NCBI GenBank assembly: GCA_965198185.1
Contig: CBDAOU010000001.1
Coordinates: forward strand, 186,001 to 250,000
DNA: 64,000 nucleotides
Source of the DNA: JAJECS01 sp965198185
GTDB lineage: Bacteria; Chloroflexota; UBA11872
Direction of reading: 5' to 3'
Position numbers and translations under genes: made by a program. Of this stretch, positions 1 to 8,443 are shown one piece after another. Under the pieces are notes generated by a model. It was not told the DNA's origin and did not search any database. It saw only the letters and a list, made by a program, of their open reading frames with translations. Every line of letters starts with the position of its first letter. The first letter of the stretch is position 1.

Positions 1-1
1 C

Positions 2-529
2 GGGCGCGGAACGGTGGACCACTTCGGCCTCAAGGGGCGCGTCCACGTGCAGATGGGCACGCTGTCCAAGGCCATCGGCTCGATGGGCGGCTACCTGGCC
101 GGCTCGCAGACGCTGCGCGACTACCTGATCCATCACGCGCGGCCCTTCCTGTTTTCGACCTCGCATCCACCGGCCGTGGTGGGCGCCACGCGGGCCGCCA
201 TCGCGATCCTCTCGCGCGAGCCGCAGCGGGTGGAGCTGCTGTGGGAAAACGCCCGCTATTTCAAGGCCGGTCTGGCGGACCTTGGGCTGAATATGGGACG
301 CAGCGAAACGCCGATCACGCCGGTGATCGTGGGCGAGGCGGAGACGGCCCACGCCTTGAGCGACAAGCTCCGCAGTCTTGGAATATTCGTCCAGAGCGTC
401 GCGTTTCCGACGGTGGCGCGCGACGCCGCGCGGGCGCGCGTGATGGTGAGCGCCGCGCACAGCCGCGACGATCTGGACGAAGCCATCCGCGCGTTTGCCC
501 AAGCCGCCGCCGATCTTGGCCTCAACTGA
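2..529 (+). CDS. Kbl/BioF-type PLP-dependent acyl-CoA:amino acid C-acyltransferase, 5' truncated by window edge
   Basis: C-terminal ~175 residues of an alpha-oxoamine synthase (2-amino-3-ketobutyrate CoA ligase or 8-amino-7-oxononanoate synthase). The frame is open from base 2 and reads GRGTVDHFGL, the stretch just before the PLP-binding segment; the start codon lies outside the window. The PLP lysine is in MGTLSKAIGSMGG (AAG at 68-70), and FSTSHPPAVVG and the C-terminal substrate domain follow. These enzymes condense an acyl-CoA with glycine or alanine, releasing CoA and CO2, in the cytoplasm. Kbl (threonine/glycine metabolism) and BioF (biotin) cannot be separated on this fragment; the GRGT.DHFGL wording resembles Kbl-like members. 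Ends in TGA. Confidence 0.85.
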   Translation, partial: GRGTVDHFGLKGRVHVQMGTLSKAIGSMGGYLAGSQTLRDYLIHHARPFLFSTSHPPAVVGATRAAIAILSREPQRVELLWENARYFKAGLADLGLNMGRSETPITPVIVGEAETAHALSDKLRSLGIFVQSVAFPTVARDAARARVMVSAAHSRDDLDEAIRAFAQAAADLGLN

Positions 530-631
530 GGGGCTCGTGCCGCGGACCTACGCCCCGGAATACGGCGCGCGTCAATCGGCGACCTCGGGTCCCAAGTCGA
601 TCTTCCAGATAGGCAGGATCGAGGAGGTCCG

Positions 632-1750
632 GTGCTAGAATCCCGCTCACCTGCGACGGAGGACTTGCCGGCGGTGGCCGATCAGCTCGATGAGTTCCGC
701 CGCGCGGTGGACGCGTCGGACGATGAGTTGGTTCGGCTGCTGAGCAAGCGCGCGGCCGTCGTCCGTCGAATCGGCGGCCTCAAGGCCGCCGCCTCAAGCC
801 CGTCATATGCTCCTGATCGCGAGCGGGCGATTCTGGATCGGGTGACCGCGGCCAATCCCGGCCCACTAAGCGCGGCGCACATTCGAGACATCTTTCGCGA
901 GATCATTTCGGCCTGCCGCAGCCTCGAAGAGCCTGAGCGGGTGGTGTTCTTGGGGCCGGCCTATACCTTCAGCCACGAGGCCGCGCGCACCCATTTCGGC
1001 CGCTCCGCCAGCTATCTCCCGGCGGATTCGTTTCGTGAAGTCTTTGCTCATGTCGAGCGTGGGGACGCAGCCTACGGCCTGGTCCCGGTGGAGAACACGA
1101 CCAGCGGGACCATTGGAGAGACCCTGGACCTGTTTTCGGAGCACGATGTGTCGATATGCGGCGAAGTGGTCGTGCCCATTTCGCACAACCTCATCGCCAC
1201 GGCCATCGAGGACTCATACGCGACAGTTTTTTCGCATGCCCAGGCGCTGCACCAGTGCCGCGACTGGCTGGCGCGGCAACTGCCGACGGCGACGCGGCAC
1301 GAGGTGGCGAGCACGTCCGAGGCCGCGCAGCGGGCCAGCGCCCAGCCCGGCACGGCCGCTATCGGCACGGTGGCGGCCGCCGAGGCGTATGGGCTCATGG
1401 TCGTGCGGCGGCACATCCAGGACATCGCGGCCAACCGGACCCGCTTTTACGTGATCGCACGCCGGCCAGCGAGCCGCACCGGACGGGACCGCACCGCATT
1501 GCTGGTTTCCATCCGCGACCGTGTGGGAGCGCTGCACGACATGCTTGGCATGCTGCGCAGCCACGACGTCAACCTGAGCTACATCCAGTCGCGTCCGTCC
1601 CGCACGAGGCCCGGCGACTACCTGTTCTTCCTTGAGCTGACCGGCCACCCGGACGACGCGAATGTGGAGCGAGCGCTTGACGAGCTCGCCCGGACGAGCG
1701 TGCTCGCTCGCGTGCTTGGCGCCTGGCCGATAGACCCGACGCCGGCCTAA
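632..1750 (+). CDS. pheA: Bifunctional chorismate mutase / prephenate dehydratase (P-protein)
   Basis: Converts chorismate to prephenate and then to phenylpyruvate, for phenylalanine synthesis. The 372 residues hold three blocks: an AroQ-type chorismate mutase helical domain (about 20-100, with LDEFRRAVDASDDELVRLLSKR), prephenate dehydratase (about 105-285, FLGPAYTFSHEAA, VPVENTTSGTIGETLD, and the catalytic NRTRF), and a C-terminal ACT domain (about 288-365, DRVGALHDML). The usual ESRP Phe-binding motif reads QSRP here, so feedback inhibition by Phe is plausible but may be altered. Start is GTG at 632, chosen because GAGGAGG (621-627) sits just upstream. Its stop overlaps the convergent DUF951 gene by 4 nt. 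Confidence 0.93.
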   Translation: MLESRSPATEDLPAVADQLDEFRRAVDASDDELVRLLSKRAAVVRRIGGLKAAASSPSYAPDRERAILDRVTAANPGPLSAAHIRDIFREIISACRSLEEPERVVFLGPAYTFSHEAARTHFGRSASYLPADSFREVFAHVERGDAAYGLVPVENTTSGTIGETLDLFSEHDVSICGEVVVPISHNLIATAIEDSYATVFSHAQALHQCRDWLARQLPTATRHEVASTSEAAQRASAQPGTAAIGTVAAAEAYGLMVVRRHIQDIAANRTRFYVIARRPASRTGRDRTALLVSIRDRVGALHDMLGMLRSHDVNLSYIQSRPSRTRPGDYLFFLELTGHPDDANVERALDELARTSVLARVLGAWPIDPTPA

Positions 1751-1983
1751 CTGGGATTCACAACCCCGGCGCGATGCCGGGGATGCAGGCGGCGCGCCAG
1801 CTCGCGCCGTGCCAGGAAGATGCGGCGGCTGCATCCGGTGCAGCGGAGCCCGACGTCACCGCCCACCCGCGTCACCGTCCATGCATCGGCGCCGCACGGA
1901 TGTGCCTTGCGCATGCGCACGGTCTCTCCCACGGTGAACTGGGGGATGTCGGCAGATGTCGGCGCTCGCGACGACTCGGTCAC
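1747..1983 (-). CDS. DUF951 small zinc-ribbon-like protein
   Basis: A 78-residue protein of the DUF951 family: VGETVRMRKAHPCGADAW, then a CxxC-containing segment RCTGCSRRIFLARREL. The three cysteines could bind zinc or contact nucleic acid; no function is established. The family is common in Firmicutes and Chloroflexota. It begins with GTG overlapping the TGA of pyrF (GTGA), so it is translationally coupled behind pyrF, and it ends tail-to-tail with pheA. Confidence 0.85.
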   Translation of the reverse strand: MTESSRAPTSADIPQFTVGETVRMRKAHPCGADAWTVTRVGGDVGLRCTGCSRRIFLARRELARRLHPRHRAGVVNPS

Positions 1984-2867
1984 GTTGTACGCACGGCATT
2001 GATGCGGTCGCGCAGCGCGCGCACAGCGGCGCGGGCCGCGAGCGCATAGTCGGCGTCGGCTGACGCCCAGAGCGCGGAGCGTCCGGCGTTGATGAGCACT
2101 CCAGCCGGCGCCTCACCGAAGCCGGCGCGCACGACAGCCTCCAGGTCGCCGCCCTGGACGCCGACGCCCGGCGCCAACAGCGGCACGGTTGGCGCCGCGG
2201 CGCGCACGCGGCGCACGTCGTCGGCGCGCGTGGCGCCCACAACCGCTCCCAAGTTGCCCAACCCCGCGCGCGCCTGAATCTCACCGGCCAGGCGCATGAA
2301 CAGTGGGTTCGCGTCGTGGGACCCACCCTGCACGGCATCCGCGCCGGGATTGCTGCTGCGCGTCCACACGAAGACTCCGCGAGCCGGATCGGCGAGCATT
2401 GGCTCGACCGTTTCCCATCCGCCATAGAGGTCGACGGTGACGGCGTCGGCGCCGAACACATCGAATGCCGCCCGCGCGTATTGCTCGACCGTATCCGGGA
2501 CATCGCCAAACTTGCCATCGAGGATCACGATTGCGCGCTTGCCGATATGCTCAATGATATCGGTAAGCAGTCGCATTCCATCAGATCCCAGAGCGAGATA
2601 AAACGCGAGATTCGGCTTGAATACCGATACATCGTCGATAGATGCATCTACAATATTTCGCAGGATGTTTTGAGCGCCATCGATGGTACGTGGGGTGTTG
2701 GTTGGCAATTGCTCCAGCACGACATCAAGGCCGAGGCACACCCAGGATTGCTTGGCCTCGGCCTCGGCCCACAGCCTTGTCGAAAAATGCGCCGGGTTGA
2801 CGGAAGCGCCGGGCGCTTCGATCTGACCTGTCGACGGCCGTGGTCGATGACTCATGCTCGTTCGCAA
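1980..2867 (-). CDS. pyrF: Orotidine 5'-phosphate decarboxylase (type 2, ~270-residue family)
   Basis: Decarboxylates OMP to UMP, the last step of de novo pyrimidine synthesis. Recognised from FKPNLAFYLALG, the catalytic D-x-K-x-x-D in LDGKFGDVPDT, VDLYGGWETVEPML, and the phosphate-binding end LLAPGVGVQGGD. Its length fits the longer type 2 PyrF rather than the ~230-residue type 1. The longest frame begins at a TTG (2867); an ATG four codons later (2855) is an equally good start and no strong ribosome binding site decides. First gene of a two-gene unit with the DUF951 gene. Confidence 0.92.
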   Translation of the reverse strand: MRTSMSHRPRPSTGQIEAPGASVNPAHFSTRLWAEAEAKQSWVCLGLDVVLEQLPTNTPRTIDGAQNILRNIVDASIDDVSVFKPNLAFYLALGSDGMRLLTDIIEHIGKRAIVILDGKFGDVPDTVEQYARAAFDVFGADAVTVDLYGGWETVEPMLADPARGVFVWTRSSNPGADAVQGGSHDANPLFMRLAGEIQARAGLGNLGAVVGATRADDVRRVRAAAPTVPLLAPGVGVQGGDLEAVVRAGFGEAPAGVLINAGRSALWASADADYALAARAAVRALRDRINAVRTT

Positions 2868-2912
2868 TGGTAGCCTATTGGCCGCCGATCAGATCGCAGC
2901 TGGTGCGCGCCG

Positions 2913-3143
2913 ATGAATCTCCGCAGGCTGTTCCGCAGAGATCCGGCCCCCAGCGAGTTGCCGATTCGTCGCACCATCAAGGTGATGCCGCGGGAAACGC
3001 TGCGGACGATTGCGGAGCGCGAATACGGCGACCAACACCAGTGGCAAGTAATCTTCGAACGCAATAAGTGGCGATTTGACGACGAAGATCCCCAGGCAGT
3101 TTATCCCGGAATGGACCTCGATATTCCGGAACCCGCGACATAA
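2913..3143 (+). CDS. Small LysM-domain protein without signal peptide
   Basis: 76 residues, almost entirely one LysM-like fold: TIKVMPRETLRTIAEREYGD, then WQVIFERNKW and the closing YPGMDLDIPE. LysM domains bind N-acetylglucosamine polymers such as peptidoglycan. There is no N-terminal hydrophobic segment, so this copy looks cytoplasmic; stand-alone short LysM proteins of this type have no clear role. It sits alone between the divergent pyrF and two tRNA genes on the other strand. Confidence 0.75.
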   Translation: MNLRRLFRRDPAPSELPIRRTIKVMPRETLRTIAEREYGDQHQWQVIFERNKWRFDDEDPQAVYPGMDLDIPEPAT

Positions 3144-3161
3144 GGCAAGGCCGGGGATTGG

Positions 3162-3246
3162 TGCCGAAGGTCGGGATCGAACCGACACGAGGGAATACCT
3201 CACTGGTTTTTGAGACCAGCGCGTCTACCAATTCCGCCACTTCGGC
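3162..3246 (-). tRNA. tRNA-Leu (CAA)
   Basis: On the minus strand the sequence starts GCCGAAG and ends CTTCGGC plus discriminator A, a perfect 7-bp acceptor stem. The anticodon loop CTCAAAA gives anticodon CAA (reads UUG). A long variable arm (class II) and the T-loop GGTTCGATCC are present. CCA is not encoded. It lies just downstream of tRNA-Trp, probably co-transcribed. Confidence 0.95.
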
Positions 3247-3249
3247 GTG

Positions 3250-3326
3250 TGGCAGGAGTGGAGGGATTCGAACCCCCGACCTACGGTTTTGGAGACCGTT
3301 GCTCTAGCCAGCTGAGCTACACTCCT
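3250..3326 (-). tRNA. tRNA-Trp (CCA anticodon), 3' CCA encoded
   Basis: Minus strand: acceptor AGGAGTG pairs with CACTCCT, followed by discriminator G and a genomic CCA. Anticodon loop CTCCAAA gives anticodon CCA, tryptophan. D arm AGCTCAGCTGGCTAGAGC and T loop GGTTCGAATCC are canonical. The anticodon reads UGG only, in line with UGA not being a Trp codon here, which matters for the UGA-interrupted genes near 59-60 kb. Confidence 0.95.
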
Positions 3327-3768
3327 ATGCCGGATTCACGGTAGCACAGGATCAGCGTGCCGCGGTCGCATTCCTGACCGCCACGAGAGCCGCAGGTCCT
3401 ATCGTTTACGCCCTTGTTGATCGGCGCGACTGGCGATGGCGACAGGGGGATGCTGCAAGCCAATTCAGTCGCCGCGTCCGTTTACTTGAATAGACAAAGA
3501 TGACCAAGCGCTTGTCCATATGCCTGTGCGCCGCTTCAGTTTGAATGGATCATAGATTCCCGCCCCGGATCGAGTCCGGGGCAGGCTCTTCACGGGAATG
3601 ACGAAGGGTTGATACCAAGCTCTTTATATGATCTGATGAATCCAGTGTCATTGCGTGACTCACAGAAGATTGACTAGAATCAAGTCCGTTAATCAGAGCG
3701 TCCAAGACGGACATACGGCGACATATATTGAGATTTCTGTCGTCGACAACAGTCGTATTCGACCTGAC
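3327..3768. other. Gene-free interval, locally AT-richer, with one palindromic element
   Basis: About 440 bases between tRNA-Trp and the 3' end of a minus-strand gene. A plus-strand frame (3655-4200) overlaps that gene antisense and has no family-like sequence. The only structure I see is the nested palindrome at 3556-3599, listed separately. Base composition from about 3600 to 3760 is clearly more AT-rich than the surrounding genes. Confidence 0.6.
3556..3599. repeat. Nested palindromic intergenic element
   Basis: An outer arm ATTCCC...GGGAAT (3556-3561 with 3594-3599) encloses an inner 8-bp arm GCCCCGGA/TCCGGGGC with a 5-nt loop (3562-3582). It resembles the short palindromic repeats scattered between genes in many genomes, but only one copy with this sequence is in the window. 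It could also act as a terminator for a transcript reading in from the gene at 3769. Confidence 0.45.
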
Positions 3769-4720
3769 TTATTCGCCTCGCGTCCAGCGCTGATATTCGC
3801 TCCAAATGTCGTCTGCTCCCGTGTCTGGCTTGAAGACGATGCGGCCATTCCAGCGATACGCTTCGCCCGCCTGACAGTGCTTCATGACGATGCCGAAGTC
3901 CCAGGCGGGATTTCGCGGTCCTCCACCAGTCGGTTGGATGGCAAACCGCAGATGGTCATCCGTGCGGAGCATCAGGGCCAGCACCATGTTCCGCCAGCGG
4001 CCGAACATCACCGGCTCGACGTAGCGCAGCGGGCGAATGTTGTGCAGCAGGCGTCCAGCCGGATCCGGCTCGTTGGGAAGCAGCGACGATTCGCGCTCCG
4101 CGGCGAATGCGCGCGGATCGTGCGGGCGGCTCGGCCAGCGTCGCCATCCACTCACTCTCGGCTCCGGACTGAGGCCGGGCACGAACGTAGGTGGTCTTGA
4201 CCTCGGGCCGCCGGATGTAGCAGGCCCAAAAGAGTCCCAGCCAATCGCCAGTGAACGACCCCGGATGCGCACGAACCACCGTTGTCAGGTCGATGTAGTG
4301 CGGGGCCACCACCTTGAATGTGGTCTCTACGTCGATGCGTGACGGGGCTTGGACGCGGGTTTCCAGGGTCACCGTATCGTCGTCTACACGCGTGAGGCTG
4401 CTCGGCGTTGGCGCGCCGCCGGATCGTCCATCGACCCAGCGCGGCCGAAACGACGAGCCAGCGGCGTCATAGACAAACTCGAAATTCAGGCCGCTTCCGC
4501 CGGCCACGCCGAAGATGTTCTCCGCCGGACCGTGACGGTTGTAGAGCTGTCGGATGCCGTTGTAGCCGGTGTAGCGGTCGAAACGATAGGGGCCGTCCTC
4601 GAACGTGCCGTCCTTGATCGCCGCCATGCGGGCTTCGTCGCGGATTGGCGGGTCCGAGGCGTCGGCGTTGTCGACGATCTCGACGAAGAGATCGCCGGCG
4701 GTCAGAAACTGTGTGCCCAT
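3769..4720 (-). CDS. Uncharacterised beta-rich protein, split by an apparent frameshift near 4120
   Basis: Two overlapping minus-strand frames join into one ~315-residue protein. The first (from ATG at 4720) runs MGTQFLTAGDLFVEIVDN to ESEWMATLAEPP. The second continues HDPRAFAAERESSLLPNEPD and ends DDIWSEYQRWTRGE. The switch is near 4115-4130, in a G/C-rich run, so one base is probably missing or extra. I do not recognise the family; strands such as VTLETRVQAPSRIDVETTFK and IDLTTVVRAHPG suggest a beta-sandwich like galactose-mutarotase-type folds. It diverges from two glycosidase-like genes, so a role in carbohydrate breakdown is a guess from context. Confidence 0.6.
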
Positions 4721-4832
4721 GTGTGCCCTGCTGTCCTGGGCTCCGGGTGAGATAGCGTCTGATAGGCTACGCGGTCAACTAGTGGTCCGCGTGATCGAGG
4801 ACGAAACGCGGATCGACGGAGGAGGTTGTGCC

Positions 4833-6638
4833 GTGGCTGGGGACGAGCACGACCGCTTCGCGGACCGCTGGCTCGCCAATCCTGCCATCTACCTGACGGA
4901 CCTGGACCGGTGCGAGCCGGCGTCGGCTCTCGCCGACGTGCCGGCGCTGCGGCACTGGCGCAAGCTGGCCTACACGACCGACGAGCTGGACGGCACGATG
5001 CTGCTGGCGGGGCCGCAGACGGCGGCGCCGACCATCACCTATCCGCTGGAAGCGTCCGGCTGGCACGCCATCTCGATTGGATTGGTGCGTTGCCATGCCG
5101 GAGGCCATCACACCCGGTCCAGCGAGCTGCAGGTTCGGCTGACGGGTGATCGCGTGGCGACGGTGCTGGTGCTGCCGTCGCTGGCGGATCACCAATCCGA
5201 CGAGCCAATGCCGGCGCACGGAGAAGTGGCGGAGCTGTTTTGGAAACACGGCGAGCTCGACGGCCAGCAGCTGGAGCTTGGTCAACCTGCTGCCCGCCTC
5301 AAGTCCGGCGACGAACCTGCGTCGTTTGCCTGCGGCGCGGTGCACGTCGCCTACATCAAGCTGGTGCCGTTGACCCAAGATGAAGCGGCTGTCGTCGAGG
5401 CGGATCGAAACCGCGCCGACACCAAGCGGCTGTTCGCGCACAACGACTCCCACGGGCCGCACTGGATCTGGCGGCTGACGACCTCGGACGAGATTCGCCG
5501 CGAGATCGAGCCTTACCGCGATACCGATTTCAGCCGCATGTACTGGGAAGCCGGCGGCGGCGATGAGGTCCACTACTTTTCGAAGATCGCGCACATTCCG
5601 ACGGTCGACGAGGTGCACGACTTCAGCCGCCGCGGCGACCGGATCCATGCCGAGAGCTGGCGCGAGTTCCGTGCCGCGGGAATTGACCCGTTTGCCGTCG
5701 CGGTGGACCACACGCACGAGCTTGGCATGGAGTTTCACGCGGCCTGGCGAATCTCGGGATTCCACTACCCGCCGCCGATCGATCACAACAACTTCGGGGA
5801 CACCTTCTACGACCGCCACCCGGAATGGCGCGGCCAGGACCGCGAAGGTCGACGCACGCCGATCATGGCCTACACCTACGAGGGTGTCCGCCAGTTCGCG
5901 GTCTCCCTGTTTCGCGAGATGGCGCAACACCCGATCGACGGCGTGTGCCCGCTCTATAACCGGCGTCTGCCGCTGGTGGAGTACGAGCCGCCGCTGGTGG
6001 AAGGGTTCATGCGCGAATTCGGCGCCGATCCGCGCGAGCTGGACGAGCGCGATCCAACCTGGCTTGCCTACCGCTCGCGAGTCCTCACCCAGTTCATGCG
6101 CGAGCTGCGCCAGGCGATGGACGAGGTGAGCCGCGAGCAGGGGCGGGCGAAGCCGATTGCCGTATCAGCAGTGGTGGAAGGCACCGAGGCGGCGAACGCC
6201 TTCTTTGGATGCGACCTCAAGACCTGGGCACAGGAAGGCCTGGTGGACACGCTGATTCCCTACGTCTCGGACTGGGAAACGCGCGGAGACGTGGCGCCCT
6301 GGGCCGACGCGCGGGAACTGGACTATTTCCTGGATGCTGTCGACGGCACGTCGTGCGTGCTGGCGCCGAATGTCATGCCGCGCTCGATGAGCCCCGAGGA
6401 CTTTCGCCGTCGGGCCGCGACGATCTATGGGGCGGGCGTCGAGCATCTGTTCTTCTGGGACTGCGCGGGCGGGCATGGACGCGCCAACTACCGCCCGATG
6501 TGGAACGCCGTTCGCCGCCTGGGCCACGTGGATGAGGTGTTGGCGTGGCGGGACGGGGGCGAGCCGGGGCTGGGATGGATCTCGTCGGATCTGCGAAGCG
6601 TTGGCGGCTGGAGCACGGCGTACCAAGATGCCGGATAG
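4833..6638 (+). CDS. Family-10-like glycoside hydrolase-type protein, paralog A
   Basis: 601 residues with an N-terminal beta-rich half (about 1-190) and a C-terminal TIM-barrel-like half with repeated aromatic/acidic segments (FHAAWRISGFHYPP, HPIDGVCPLYNRR, HLFFWDCAGG). The layout resembles uncharacterised family-10-like glycosyl hydrolases; I cannot name catalytic residues. Start GTG at 4833 chosen because GGAGGAGG (4818-4825) lies 7 nt upstream; a longer reading upstream would run antisense through the neighbouring gene. No signal peptide, so the protein appears cytoplasmic. It overlaps its paralog by 11 nt, suggesting coupled translation, and is probably co-transcribed with the acetyltransferase and sulfatase downstream. 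Confidence 0.75.
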   Translation: MAGDEHDRFADRWLANPAIYLTDLDRCEPASALADVPALRHWRKLAYTTDELDGTMLLAGPQTAAPTITYPLEASGWHAISIGLVRCHAGGHHTRSSELQVRLTGDRVATVLVLPSLADHQSDEPMPAHGEVAELFWKHGELDGQQLELGQPAARLKSGDEPASFACGAVHVAYIKLVPLTQDEAAVVEADRNRADTKRLFAHNDSHGPHWIWRLTTSDEIRREIEPYRDTDFSRMYWEAGGGDEVHYFSKIAHIPTVDEVHDFSRRGDRIHAESWREFRAAGIDPFAVAVDHTHELGMEFHAAWRISGFHYPPPIDHNNFGDTFYDRHPEWRGQDREGRRTPIMAYTYEGVRQFAVSLFREMAQHPIDGVCPLYNRRLPLVEYEPPLVEGFMREFGADPRELDERDPTWLAYRSRVLTQFMRELRQAMDEVSREQGRAKPIAVSAVVEGTEAANAFFGCDLKTWAQEGLVDTLIPYVSDWETRGDVAPWADARELDYFLDAVDGTSCVLAPNVMPRSMSPEDFRRRAATIYGAGVEHLFFWDCAGGHGRANYRPMWNAVRRLGHVDEVLAWRDGGEPGLGWISSDLRSVGGWSTAYQDAG

Positions 6639-8406
6639 CGCGACCGTGGACCGCTTCACCGACCGCTGGCTTTCCGGTGCGCCGGTGTATCTGGCGGACC
6701 TTGACCGCTGCTCGCCGGCCGATGGCTTGAGTCCCGCGCCCGCCTTGCGCCGCTGGCGCGCGCTGCCGTTCACGGCCGAGGCCTGCGCCGGGACGATGCT
6801 GGTGGCCGGTCCGGAAACCGCGGCGCCCGACGTCACCTATCCGCTCGACGTGGAGGGCTGGCACGCAATCTCGATCGGGGTCTACTCCGAGATGCATGGC
6901 GAGAGCCGCGCGCTGCGCGCCCGTCTGACCGGCGAGGAGTCTTTCACCTACCTGGCGACCCATCCCGACGAGGGCACGTTTCAGGCGGAGCACCTGCTGG
7001 AGCGTTTCTGGAAGATCGCGGACCTGACGGGCCAGCAGATCGAGTTGGGACAGGTCAGCCCCCGCGTGGGGTCCGGTGACGAGGCGGGATCGTTCGTGTG
7101 CACACCGGCCAACATCGCGTACATCAAGCTGGTCCCGTTGTCGCCCGCCGAGGTGGAAGCACACCTGGCGGACGAGGCCCGCACCGACCGGCGGCGCGTG
7201 TTCGTGCATAACGACGCTCACGGCTACCTATGGAATGGCGGGCCGCTCACGGTCGAAGAGATCCAGCGCGAGGTCGCGCCGTTCGCCGATTCGGACGTGG
7301 CGCGCATCTACTGGGAGGCCGCCGTTGGCGATTTGACGTTCTATCCCTCGGCCATCGGCCACATGCCGACGGCTGACGGTGTGACGGACTTCATGCGCGT
7401 CGGGGATCACACGCACGCACGGGCCTGGCGGCATTTTCGCGATACGGGCATCGATCCGCTGCGCATCGCCGCCGATACCGCGCGGTCCGTCGGGATTGAG
7501 TTGCACGCCTCCTACCGCGTCGCCGGCTTCCACTTTCCGGCGCCGATTTACGACTCGTGGAACGCCGAGGGGTTCTACCTCGACCACCCCGAGCTTCGCT
7601 GTGTGGGACGCGACGGCAATCCGGCGCCCCGCTTGTCGTACGCCTACCCCGAGACGCGGCAGTTGGTCATCTCGCTCTTGCGCGAGATGGCGAGCTATCC
7701 GGTCGACGGCGTCGCGCTGCTGTTCAATCGCCGCCCGCCGCTGCTGGAGTACGAGCCGCCCCTGGTGGACGGATTCCGGGCGGAGTTCGGGCTGGATCCG
7801 CGCACGTTGGACGAACGCGACGAGCGCTGGCTGCGATATCGCGCCGGTTTCCTGACAACGTTCATGCGCGAGCTGCGCGCCGGGCTTGACGAGACGGACA
7901 AGGAGCTGGGGCGCAAGCGCCCCACCCAGGTCTCGGCGGTTGTGCTGAGCAGCGAGGCCGAGAATCTCTACCGGGCCATCGATCTCCGCACGTGGGTCGC
8001 GGAAGGCTTGGTGAACACGGTGATTCCGTACACCTCGGCGCCGAACCTCGACAGCGCCGCCGAGGCTTGGGGCGATCCGGCGGAGATAGAGTTCTTCACG
8101 ACCCTGGTGAGCGGCACTGACTGCGCGCTGGCGCCAAACTTCATGCCGCGCTACATGGCCCCGGATCATCTGCGGCGGCGGGCGCGGGAGCTCTACGACG
8201 CCGGCGTGACGCACCTCTTCGCCTGGGACGGCGTGGTCCTCGGCGGGCGCGCACTGTTCAATGACTACTGGGACGCGCTGCGCCGCTTGGGCCATCGCGA
8301 CGAGATCATGGCCTGGATCGAAGCGGGCGAGCCGTCGCTTGCCTCGTCCACCATGCCCCTTCTGACGCTGGGCGACTGGGACATGTCCTACGCCACGCCG
8401 GGCTAG
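6628..8406 (+). CDS. Family-10-like glycoside hydrolase-type protein, paralog B
   Basis: 592 residues, clearly homologous along its whole length to the preceding gene: both have DR(F)xDRWL near the N-terminus, TYPL-x(5)-GWHAISIG, a long HND.HG segment, LLEYEPPLV.GF..EFG and NFMPR/NVMPR near the end. This is a tandem duplication that has diverged. Start ATG at 6628 lies inside the end of paralog A (11-nt overlap). Substrate unknown; the neighbouring sulfatase hints at a sulfated or otherwise decorated polysaccharide. No export signal is visible. Confidence 0.75.
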   Translation: MPDSATVDRFTDRWLSGAPVYLADLDRCSPADGLSPAPALRRWRALPFTAEACAGTMLVAGPETAAPDVTYPLDVEGWHAISIGVYSEMHGESRALRARLTGEESFTYLATHPDEGTFQAEHLLERFWKIADLTGQQIELGQVSPRVGSGDEAGSFVCTPANIAYIKLVPLSPAEVEAHLADEARTDRRRVFVHNDAHGYLWNGGPLTVEEIQREVAPFADSDVARIYWEAAVGDLTFYPSAIGHMPTADGVTDFMRVGDHTHARAWRHFRDTGIDPLRIAADTARSVGIELHASYRVAGFHFPAPIYDSWNAEGFYLDHPELRCVGRDGNPAPRLSYAYPETRQLVISLLREMASYPVDGVALLFNRRPPLLEYEPPLVDGFRAEFGLDPRTLDERDERWLRYRAGFLTTFMRELRAGLDETDKELGRKRPTQVSAVVLSSEAENLYRAIDLRTWVAEGLVNTVIPYTSAPNLDSAAEAWGDPAEIEFFTTLVSGTDCALAPNFMPRYMAPDHLRRRARELYDAGVTHLFAWDGVVLGGRALFNDYWDALRRLGHRDEIMAWIEAGEPSLASSTMPLLTLGDWDMSYATPG

Positions 8407-8443
8407 TGCGGCGGTCGAGGCAATTCGGACAGGTGCGTAGTGC

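Noticed and set aside
3655..4200. Plus-strand 181-residue reading frame
   Set aside because: It lies antisense to the frameshifted gene at 3769-4720, has no ribosome binding site and matches no family I know.
4605..4832. N-terminal extension of glycosidase-like paralog A
   Set aside because: This part overlaps the divergent gene antisense; the GTG at 4833 has a strong GGAGGAGG and starts the shared paralog sequence.
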